From an uncultured Bacteroidales bacterium (GTDB taxonomy: Bacteria > Bacteroidota > Bacteroidia > Bacteroidales > Paludibacteraceae): a stretch of 46,884 bases of DNA. The stretch spans positions 1-46,884 of the forward strand of contig CAMJJT010000016.1 of NCBI GenBank assembly GCA_946406195.1. The letters run 5' to 3'. Below, one piece after another: positions 1 through 7,583 of this stretch. The position numbers and the translations under genes are program-made. Position 1 is the stretch's first letter; each line of letters begins with the position of its first letter. The notes under the pieces are model-generated. The model was not told the origin of the DNA, did no database searches, and saw nothing but the letters and a program-made list of their open reading frames with translations.

Positions 1-2
1 TA

Positions 3-1472
3 ATGACAGGTTGTAACTCGCGTACACCGCAGTATCGCATTGGTGTAAGCCAGTGTCTGGATGATGCATGGCGGCAGAAGATGAACTATGAAATGGAGCG
101 TGAGTTGCTGCTGCATCCGGATATGACGCTCTCGCGCCGTATAGCTTACGGCAGCAACGAGTTGCAGTGTGCCCAGATTGACAGTTTCATCCGTGAGCGT
201 GTGGATCTGCTGATAGTCAGCCCCAATGAGGCGGAGCAGGTACAACCTGCTGTGACGAGAGCTTATCGGGCAGGCATCCCGGTGATTGTTGCCGACCGCC
301 GTGTTCCCGGAGACGAATGGACTGCTTTCATCGGTGGCGATAACTACAAGGTAGGCCGACTGATGGCGCAATGGGTGATAGGAAAAGCGAGTGACAAAGG
401 ATCAAAGGCGAAAAGGAAGCCGTTCGTCGTACTGGAGGTAGCCGGATTGCCGGGCTCGACGCCTGCTACGCTTCGCCATAAAGGAATGATGGAAGGTATC
501 GAAGAGGCGAAAGGCGAAGGGTTAGAGGCTAAAGTAGAGGTGCAGAGTGTGATGGGCAGTTGGTATGAGGAAAATGCTTATGAAGCCGTTTCGGCTTATC
601 TTGAAACTCATCCTCTGCCGGATGTCATCGTAGCGCATAATGACCTCATGGCTATCGGTGCCGCAGGGGCTGTTGGCAAATTCCAAATTGCAAATATCAA
701 GTCTCAAACCCATGTCCCTATTATGGGTGTGGATGGTATTCATCCGGGCTTGCAAGCGATTGTAGATGGCAAGATCGAGTGTTCCGCGACGTACTCTTCC
801 CGCGGCGATATGGTGATCGACGTGGCCGCGCGTATAATCCATAAGGAATCGTACGTGCGCGATACGGTCTTAGCTACAGCGCTGATAGATCTTACAGCAG
901 CCAATCCGATGCTCAAGCAGGACGAAGCGATCACACGTGATTTAGAGACGCTCCATATCATGCAGACCCAGACGGAAAGCAAATGGAAACAGCAACGCTT
1001 TGACCGATTGGTACTGATTCTATTTGTGGTGTTTTTCTTCACTCTGTTCATCATCACCTTAGGTTATGTCTTCATCAAGCAACGCAGGTTGCAGATGGAG
1101 ATAAAGCACGATATTATCCCTCAGCTGGAGAATATGCAGGAGGCTATCCAGCTCAGCAAGAAAGATGAAGCCTTTGCTGAGAAGCTGCGTCAAGTGGTGG
1201 ACGATTATCTGACAGATCCGAATCTGACCGTAGAGTTCTTAGGCAGCAAATTGCAGTTAAGCCGTACGCAACTCTTCCGTCGGGTTAAAACAGTCACCGG
1301 CAAGGGACCGCTGGATTATATCCGTGAGCGGAGACTGGCACGAGCTGACGAATTGCTTCGAACAACCGATATGACCATCCAGCAAGTATCTCTCGAACTA
1401 TGTTTTTCCTCTCCCGGTTATTTCACCAAATGCTATAAGGAGTACTTCGGCCACCTACCCAGTGTGCGATAA
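3..1472 (+). CDS. Periplasmic sugar-binding / AraC-type transmembrane regulator (5' end cut by window)
   Basis: Membrane-spanning transcription regulator, probably the fructose sensor of the downstream locus. Visible residues 10-300 form a type-1 periplasmic sugar-binding fold (start RIGVSQC..DDAWR, later DLLIVSPNEA, IPVIVADRR, DVIVAHNDLMAIGA). One hydrophobic segment spans about 336-358, followed by a 35-residue linker and an AraC/HTH_18 DNA-binding domain at about 395-488. The N-terminal part resembles, from memory, the fructose-binding half of the Bacteroides levan hybrid two-component sensor BT1754. Here there is no histidine kinase, phosphoacceptor or receiver domain: only about 35 residues lie between membrane and HTH. 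The first Met is at the window edge with TGC just after it, which looks like the end of a lipoprotein or signal sequence, so the true start is probably upstream. The C-terminus is slightly short for AraC proteins. The gene lies 169 bp before susC and in the same direction. Confidence 0.88.
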   Translation: MTGCNSRTPQYRIGVSQCLDDAWRQKMNYEMERELLLHPDMTLSRRIAYGSNELQCAQIDSFIRERVDLLIVSPNEAEQVQPAVTRAYRAGIPVIVADRRVPGDEWTAFIGGDNYKVGRLMAQWVIGKASDKGSKAKRKPFVVLEVAGLPGSTPATLRHKGMMEGIEEAKGEGLEAKVEVQSVMGSWYEENAYEAVSAYLETHPLPDVIVAHNDLMAIGAAGAVGKFQIANIKSQTHVPIMGVDGIHPGLQAIVDGKIECSATYSSRGDMVIDVAARIIHKESYVRDTVLATALIDLTAANPMLKQDEAITRDLETLHIMQTQTESKWKQQRFDRLVLILFVVFFFTLFIITLGYVFIKQRRLQMEIKHDIIPQLENMQEAIQLSKKDEAFAEKLRQVVDDYLTDPNLTVEFLGSKLQLSRTQLFRRVKTVTGKGPLDYIRERRLARADELLRTTDMTIQQVSLELCFSSPGYFTKCYKEYFGHLPSVR

Positions 1473-1496
1473 ATAGAAACATTCCTGATGGCAAAT

Positions 1497-1554
1497 TTGT
1501 TGCAAAATATGTTACAATTGTTGCAGTGAAACATTCGTGGCATATTTTGCAACA
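1497..1554 (+). promoter_or_regulatory. Putative operator 1 of the PUL regulator (two direct and one inverted half-site)
   Basis: TTGTTGCA occurs at 1497-1504 and again at 1518-1525, exactly 21 bp apart. This is the two-helical-turn spacing usual for AraC-family direct repeats. A perfect 14 bp inverted repeat (TGTTGCAAAATATG at 1498-1511, CATATTTTGCAACA at 1541-1554, 29 bp spacer) adds a third half-site. The same arrangement recurs at 18332-18389, and the 21 bp pair recurs at 15089-15117. Assignment to the upstream AraC-type protein is inference. Confidence 0.7.
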
Positions 1555-1560
1555 TTATTT

Positions 1561-1592
1561 TTTGTGCATGTGTGTAAATAGACGTACTTTTG
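1561..1592 (+). promoter_or_regulatory. Bacteroidales-type promoter for operon 1
   Basis: A -33 element TTTG (1561-1564) and a -7 element TACTTTTG (1585-1592, consensus TAnnTTTG) are separated by 20 bp, the standard spacing in Bacteroidota. The operator ends six bases upstream of the -33 element, as expected for an activator. Transcription would start near 1598, leaving a leader of about 45 nt before susC. Confidence 0.75.
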
Positions 1593-1641
1593 CAGAGAAA
1601 TTTGAAAACAACGGATGTTGAAATAAATATAATTTGGTAAT

Positions 1642-4600
1642 ATGAAAAGAAAAGGACTTTTCTTACTGACCTTTATTTTGGTGTGTTTGGGGACGATGCA
1701 AGCTAACGCTCAATCGCGTGTTTCAGGCGTCGTTGTTGATGCCGCTACCGGTGATCCTATTATTGGAGCATCTGTTTTAGAAGAAGGTACAATGAACGGA
1801 ACTATTACAGATTTGGATGGTAAGTTTGAAATGAGTGTTGCGGATGGGGCTAAAGTGGTAATCTCCTATGTCGGATATAAATCCCAAGTTCTCTCGGCTT
1901 CGGCTATCATGCGAGTAGTCATGAGCGAGGATTCCGAGATATTGGAAGAGGTTGTAGTTACCGGTTATACGACCCAGCGTAAAGCTGATTTGACGGGTGC
2001 TGTGGCTGTATTAGATATGTCAAAGGTGACTGCAGAGAGTAGCCCTAACATGGTTGGTTCATTGCAAGGACGTCTCCCTGGCGTACAAATTACAACAGAT
2101 GCCGCCCCTGGATCGGGAGGATCAAGTATCAGAATACGCGGAATGGGTACGATGAACTCGTGTGAACCGCTGTACATCATAGATGGTGTTCCTTCTCAGG
2201 AGAACCTCAATTCGTTAAACCCCTCCGATATAGAATCGATACAGGTGCTCAAGGATGCAGCATCGGCTTCTATCTATGGCTCTCGCGCTGCCAATGGTGT
2301 TGTGATTATCACTACGAAGAACGCCAAGGGAGAAAAGGTTAGTGTCGATCTCGGGTACTCCGCAACCGCGAATACCGTAGCCCGAACGTATAAGATGCTC
2401 AATGCTGTGCAGTGGGGGGAGGCATATTGGTCAGCCTATCGGAATGCAGGGATGATTCCTTCACATCCTTTCTATTCCGAGTATGCTGGAAAAGTGAGTT
2501 TGCTGCCCTATTTAGATGAAGAGGGGAAGGTTAAGTCTGCTAATACAGATTGGCAGGATGCTGTTTACCGGACCGCATGGTCGCATAATGTGAATGCCAG
2601 TGTATCGTTAAATACGAAATCGGGCGGAGTGCTCTTCTCCGGCAACTATATGAACCAGCAAGGCATGATGAAGGAGACCTATTATGAGCGTTTTTCTGCT
2701 CGTTTGAACTCTCATTTTAATATAGGGAAATGGGTGAAAGTAGGCGAAAACCTGATGGTCGCCAAATGGAAGAGTAATGGTTTTGGTACCAATTCGGACG
2801 GCGGCATTCCTTTTACTGCTATGCGTCAGCATCCGGCTATTCCCGTGACGGATATGGACGGAAACTATACCAGCCCGTTACTTCTCGCCAATTCTGATAT
2901 CGCGAACCCGGTACATGTGTTGGCTAATGGTAAGGACAATAGTTCGGACTCTTGGCGTATTTTCGGTAATGCGTATGTGGAAGTTAATCCGTGGGTGAAA
3001 GGACTATATTTGAAGAGTAATATAGGTATTGAACATATTCAGTATCTGAATGATAATCTCAATCGCCGTTTAAATGCTTCGGATATCGCCTCGGTAGGTC
3101 GCGATTACGGAACCGGAGATACATGGACTTGGTCCAATACTTTGTCTTATTCTAACGTGTTTAAAGACAAACATCATGTTAGTGCGTTATTTGGTACGGA
3201 GGCAATAGGTTATAAATATCAGTCAATAGGAGCATCGCGTCAGTCATACATCTTTGAAACAGACCATTTTATGACTATTGATGCAGGAGATCAGACTACC
3301 TCCACCAACGGAGGAGGCAAGCAGACATGGGCACTATTCTCCATCTTTGCCAAGGCTGATTATAACTACGCAGACAGATATTTAATCAGTGCTACTATTC
3401 GTCGAGATGCTACATCCCGTTTAGCAAAGGAGAATAATGCTGGCATTTTTCCGGCTGTTTCTGCTGCGTGGCGTTTCACGGCAGAACCCTTTTTTCCGGA
3501 GAACCCATGGCTGACAGATGCTAAGATTCGTGTCAGTTGGGGGCAAAATGGTAATGCTGCTATCAGTAACAATTATGCTTCCTATAGCACCTACGTGTAT
3601 GCCGGAAATGCCTATTATGATTTGAACGGAGATAACGAAACGCCTATTGCCGGTATCGCTTTAGCCTCTACTGGAAATAAGAACCTGCGTTGGGAAACTA
3701 CCACTCAGACAAATGTGGGTATGGATTTGGGACTATTCAATAACTCGCTCACCATCAATTTTGATTGGTACTTGAAAAATACCAAGGATATGATTACGGC
3801 TCCCCCGGTGCTCTCAACGGCAGGAGAAGGAGCATCTTATCTTGCCAATACCGGTGATATGCGCAATATGGGATTTGAGTTGAATGTGGATTATCACAGC
3901 CCTGATTATCACGGATTTTCTTGGAATGGTAATTTCAACCTTGGACATTATGAAAATAAAGTGGTCAAACTCAATGATTTCGTAAATTCTATCGGAGGAG
4001 ATGTTCGTCTGATGGAGGGTCAGCCGATGGGTGTGTATTATGGTTATGTGGCGGACGGATTATTCTGCTCGATGGAGGAAGTGGCGAATCATGCCGAGCA
4101 AACAGGCAAGGGATTGGGACGTATCCGTTATCGTGATATAGATGGAAATGGTTTGATAGACGAGAGAGATCAGTGTATAATTGGCAATCCGAATCCTAAT
4201 GTGTCAATGAGTTTGAATCTGGAATTCCGTTATAAAGGATTATCTCTCTCAACGTTCTTTTATTCCGAGTTAGGATTTGATATTATCAATTCTACCAAGC
4301 GTCAGTTGCAATTTATGAGTTACGGAGATCGCAGTTCTAACCGTAGTGCTGAGATTTTGAACGCATGGTCAACCGCGAACATGGATGCCACTATCCCGGC
4401 AATCAGCGCGACGGATGTGAATAATGAGGTACGCATGTCTACTTATTTTGTAGAGAACGGAAGTTTCATGAAGATGAAATATCTAAAGTTGTCCTATGAT
4501 ATGCCCAAGAAAGTGACAAACGCTATTCATGCGCAGCGATTCAATATCTATGCACAAGTAGAGAATGTATTTACTGTCACTCGTTACTCCGGTTTGGATC

Positions 4601-4695
4601 CCGAACTTCCATTAGGTGGCTATGGTGCTCGTGTTGACAATGGTCCATATCCTCGAAGCCGGAACTTCTCGATGGGTATTAACTTCACTTTTTAA
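1642..4695 (+). CDS. susC: SusC-like TonB-dependent outer-membrane transporter 1
   Basis: Outer-membrane importer of oligosaccharides, here most likely fructan fragments, energised by TonB. Order: signal peptide about 1-23 (cleavage after ANA), CarboxypepD_reg-like domain about 26-100, the SusC signature EEVVVTGY near 103-110, plug about 115-230 (IRIRG, PLYIIDGVP, ASIYGSRAANGVV), then the beta-barrel to a C-terminal Phe. Its 1017 residues are normal for the family. It is first in operon 1 and 12 bp from the next reading frame (susD start 33 bp away), with which it should form a transporter-lid complex. It is clearly paralogous to the second SusC at 21254 (same VVTGYT.QRKADLTGAVAV stretch) but is visibly more AT-rich in codon choice. 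Substrate assignment rests on the GH32 neighbours and is inference. Confidence 0.96.
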   Translation: MKRKGLFLLTFILVCLGTMQANAQSRVSGVVVDAATGDPIIGASVLEEGTMNGTITDLDGKFEMSVADGAKVVISYVGYKSQVLSASAIMRVVMSEDSEILEEVVVTGYTTQRKADLTGAVAVLDMSKVTAESSPNMVGSLQGRLPGVQITTDAAPGSGGSSIRIRGMGTMNSCEPLYIIDGVPSQENLNSLNPSDIESIQVLKDAASASIYGSRAANGVVIITTKNAKGEKVSVDLGYSATANTVARTYKMLNAVQWGEAYWSAYRNAGMIPSHPFYSEYAGKVSLLPYLDEEGKVKSANTDWQDAVYRTAWSHNVNASVSLNTKSGGVLFSGNYMNQQGMMKETYYERFSARLNSHFNIGKWVKVGENLMVAKWKSNGFGTNSDGGIPFTAMRQHPAIPVTDMDGNYTSPLLLANSDIANPVHVLANGKDNSSDSWRIFGNAYVEVNPWVKGLYLKSNIGIEHIQYLNDNLNRRLNASDIASVGRDYGTGDTWTWSNTLSYSNVFKDKHHVSALFGTEAIGYKYQSIGASRQSYIFETDHFMTIDAGDQTTSTNGGGKQTWALFSIFAKADYNYADRYLISATIRRDATSRLAKENNAGIFPAVSAAWRFTAEPFFPENPWLTDAKIRVSWGQNGNAAISNNYASYSTYVYAGNAYYDLNGDNETPIAGIALASTGNKNLRWETTTQTNVGMDLGLFNNSLTINFDWYLKNTKDMITAPPVLSTAGEGASYLANTGDMRNMGFELNVDYHSPDYHGFSWNGNFNLGHYENKVVKLNDFVNSIGGDVRLMEGQPMGVYYGYVADGLFCSMEEVANHAEQTGKGLGRIRYRDIDGNGLIDERDQCIIGNPNPNVSMSLNLEFRYKGLSLSTFFYSELGFDIINSTKRQLQFMSYGDRSSNRSAEILNAWSTANMDATIPAISATDVNNEVRMSTYFVENGSFMKMKYLKLSYDMPKKVTNAIHAQRFNIYAQVENVFTVTRYSGLDPELPLGGYGARVDNGPYPRSRNFSMGINFTF

Positions 4696-4728
4696 GATTA
4701 GAGATTATTGATGATAAGGAATAATAAT

Positions 4729-6378
4729 ATGAAAAAGTATAGTTATATATTAGTCGGTTTGCTGGCAATGAGTATGGCATCTTGCGATAGTCTGCTTAAC
4801 CAAACACCGTATGGTTCCTTTACGGCTGATCAATTGGACGATCAATCGGTAGAAGGACTTTTAGCGGCGGCGTACGCTGGCTTGAATGCGCATTATTTTG
4901 GAAACAATGAAGCGTTCGCCGGACCGAGTACTAACTGGATCTTTGAAGTCCGTTCCGATGATGCATATAAGGGAGGTGGTGCGGTCACCATGGAGGCGAA
5001 TATTCACCAATTGGAGATTGGCGTTATCAACAGCGATAATATCAGCTTGGAGAATAAATGGCAGAATGATTTCTATGGTATTACCCGCGTGCATAAAGCG
5101 ATGAAAGCCTTGGATGAAATAGAAAATATTTCTCATCGCGAGCAGATGATGGGAGAGTTGACTATTTTGCGTTCGTGGTTCTATTTTGATATGGTGCGTA
5201 TCTTCAAGCACGTACCCTATTTCCGCTACACGGATGATCCGAGTACTGTGCGCAATGATGTGTTTACACAAGACAGCATCATGCGTATGCTTCAGTCTGA
5301 TTTGGTCGAAGCCTACGAAACCATGGAAGAAGGTTCTCTCTCTCCGGCTCGTTTCAACCGCTATACCGCTGCCGCTTTGATGGCAAAGATAAGTGCACAA
5401 CTTAGTGATTGGCCGAATGTAGAGAAATACGCCCAGATAGTGATACAATCCGGAAAATATGAGTTGTATCCGAACTATTTGGATATGTCCAAGATAGAGA
5501 ATGATAACTTATACGAATCTATCATAGCGCTGCAAAGCGTAGTGACCAGCGGCTTCGGTCAGATCAATTGGTCGAACCTGCTTAATACGACCTATTCGGA
5601 GGGTAATCTGTATGGTACCGGAGATGATTTCTTTATTGCCTCCCAAAATCTGGCAGACTGTTTCCGAACGGATGCGAATGGTCTGCCCTATCTGGATGAG
5701 AGTTTGGCTCCAACAGGAGATGGCAACCGCATGAATGGAGGTTATCGCGGGAATATTGATCCGCGCGTTGATTTCACGATGGCCCGTATCGGTCTCCCGT
5801 TCCGGGGACACCTATATACCCGCAGATGGTGCCGTGCCTATGATACATATGGTGAGTTTAGTGGCAAGAAGTGGTTGGTGGAGCCGGAAAACGAACAGAT
5901 GGTGAAAGGTTTCCCGTGGGGAGCCAGCAACCTCAACTTCATCTTCCTTCGTTACGCGGATATCATCCTGCTCTATGCAGAAGCGCTCATTGAGCAGAAC
6001 AAGAACTTGGATATAGCTCGCCAATATATCAATATGATTCGTGAAAAGGCGGCGCGCTCCGTAGATCCGTACTATTCGCCGGTTGATGTCAATCCAATGA
6101 TCAGTACCTATAAGGTTGGAGAATACATGTCTGCCGGCTGGACTCAAGATTATGCCCGTAAAGCGGTTCGTATGGAGCGGCGGCTGGAATTAGCCATGGA
6201 AGGTCATCGTTGGTTTGATTTGTGCCGTTGGGGAATCGCTGTTGAGACCATGAATGAATATTATCGTACAGAATGCGAGCTTCGCTCATACTTACAGGGT
6301 GCTATGCTTTCTGAGCAAGATGTCTATATGCCTACGCCGTATGCTGAGGTGCGCACGGCAGACGGGTTGTATAAATAA
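4729..6378 (+). CDS. susD: SusD-like glycan-binding lipoprotein 1 (RagB/SusD family)
   Basis: Surface lipoprotein that caps the SusC barrel and binds the incoming glycan. The chosen ATG gives a compact lipoprotein signal (MKKYSYILVGLLAMSMASC, lipobox Cys at 19). An in-frame ATG at 4711 and a TTG at 4708 would only add a polar stretch. The body shows the SusD pattern: NQTPYGSFT near the N-terminus, an alpha-helical repeat core (ALDEIENI, GELTILRSWFYFDMVRIF), and a C-terminal part with LRYADIILLYAEALIEQN and ERRLELAMEGHRWFDLCRWG, typical of the family. Its 549 residues match normal length. It follows susC by 33 bp and precedes the SGBP, the usual susC-susD-susE order. It is probably specific for fructan, by context only. 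Confidence 0.95.
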   Translation: MKKYSYILVGLLAMSMASCDSLLNQTPYGSFTADQLDDQSVEGLLAAAYAGLNAHYFGNNEAFAGPSTNWIFEVRSDDAYKGGGAVTMEANIHQLEIGVINSDNISLENKWQNDFYGITRVHKAMKALDEIENISHREQMMGELTILRSWFYFDMVRIFKHVPYFRYTDDPSTVRNDVFTQDSIMRMLQSDLVEAYETMEEGSLSPARFNRYTAAALMAKISAQLSDWPNVEKYAQIVIQSGKYELYPNYLDMSKIENDNLYESIIALQSVVTSGFGQINWSNLLNTTYSEGNLYGTGDDFFIASQNLADCFRTDANGLPYLDESLAPTGDGNRMNGGYRGNIDPRVDFTMARIGLPFRGHLYTRRWCRAYDTYGEFSGKKWLVEPENEQMVKGFPWGASNLNFIFLRYADIILLYAEALIEQNKNLDIARQYINMIREKAARSVDPYYSPVDVNPMISTYKVGEYMSAGWTQDYARKAVRMERRLELAMEGHRWFDLCRWGIAVETMNEYYRTECELRSYLQGAMLSEQDVYMPTPYAEVRTADGLYK

Positions 6379-6397
6379 TTGAGAAAGGGTATTGGCT

Positions 6398-7582
6398 ATG
6401 AGAAACTTCTTAACAATAGTATTAATCGCCTTGACGGCGGGATGGTTTGCGTCATGCAATACGGTAGAGCCGGAGATGTCCGCCAGCAAGGGAAGGAAGA
6501 AAGTATATAATCTGCGTTATACCAACGAAGGGCGAACGCTGTATCTGACGTGGAATCTTGATGCGGATTCTACTATGTCGGGCATTCAGATTGCCCGTAA
6601 TGGTGAGAACCCCGTTACGATTGACAGCCTTCTTACCTCTTATACTGTCCGTCACGTTACCCCTAATCAGGATGTGCTCTATACGGTCAAGATCTTCTAC
6701 CGGGACTCTGTGGTGTCAGAGGGTGTCTCCATACGCGTACATATCAAATATGACCAGCCGGTCTATGCGGGTTATGTGCTTAGTACCGGTTCGATTGCCG
6801 AATTACCGGATGATGATGAGCGGGCTGCCGCTGAATGGTTCGATCGTGAGTACGTGCAGAAAAACAGAGGACGGTTCATCCCTATTTGGGAGGTGGGTAA
6901 TGTAAACTTGGATGAAGTGGCATGCCTCTGGGTGCATATTGACCGGCAGGGTATGCCGGCAGGTTGGCAAAACCTGACAGGTGGATTTAGCGATCCAGTC
7001 TTTGTTGCTAACCTGAAAAGCTATGTGGAGGAGGGAGGAAATCTGTACTTGTCCACACATGCTACGCAGCTGTTGGTAGCTATCGGTCGTATCACTGAGG
7101 CGCAAAGTCCCAACGAAATATCTACAGGACAGGGCGGTTACGGACCCGATATATGGACTATGAATGCGTACCTCGGTGCCGGTTCCACTCCCAGCTATGA
7201 CCATCGGGGGTATGAGTTCTTCAAGGATATGAAACTGGATATATACAATAACTACGAGTATACTTCTTTCCCGATGGTTTCTCCGGGTATCCGAGAGGAT
7301 CATAACTGTCTGTGGAGGCTATCCGACATCAAATTCCCCTCCGGTTCGGATAAAGTACGCGGCTGGGAGTTGGCTACTAAATCTACGGCTTTGGCTACAT
7401 GGGGACAGAATACCGAGTTGAATTATATTGGACTCGTGGATTTCGCTATCATGGGTAACTATCGAGGACGTATTGTGGCGATGGGGCTCGGATGCTATGA
7501 ATGGGCTCTCCATGATGGTAACGCCTACCAGTATCAAATTGAGAAATTGACAGAGAATATTATTGAAAGTATGCGCAAATAA
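6398..7582 (+). CDS. Surface glycan-binding lipoprotein with DUF4960-like domain
   Basis: Probable surface glycan-binding protein in the SusE/F position. Lipoprotein signal MRNFLTIVLIALTAGWFASC. A fibronectin-III-like domain follows at about 28-110 (NLRYT, LYLTWNLD, YTVRHVTP). The rest is a module of about 280 residues (112-394) that I match, from memory, to the DUF4960 family of fructan loci; the B. thetaiotaomicron levan-binding protein BT1761 sits in the same position. Landmarks shared with four other proteins here are AAAEWF, LKSYVEEGGNLYLS, EDHNC and a final GRIVAMGLGCYEW...LTENI. The start at ATG 6398 is preferred over TTG 6392 because it begins the signal peptide. It lies 19 bp after susD and one base before the next gene, so it is co-transcribed. 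Confidence 0.82.
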   Translation: MRNFLTIVLIALTAGWFASCNTVEPEMSASKGRKKVYNLRYTNEGRTLYLTWNLDADSTMSGIQIARNGENPVTIDSLLTSYTVRHVTPNQDVLYTVKIFYRDSVVSEGVSIRVHIKYDQPVYAGYVLSTGSIAELPDDDERAAAEWFDREYVQKNRGRFIPIWEVGNVNLDEVACLWVHIDRQGMPAGWQNLTGGFSDPVFVANLKSYVEEGGNLYLSTHATQLLVAIGRITEAQSPNEISTGQGGYGPDIWTMNAYLGAGSTPSYDHRGYEFFKDMKLDIYNNYEYTSFPMVSPGIREDHNCLWRLSDIKFPSGSDKVRGWELATKSTALATWGQNTELNYIGLVDFAIMGNYRGRIVAMGLGCYEWALHDGNAYQYQIEKLTENIIESMRK

Positions 7583-7583
7583 G

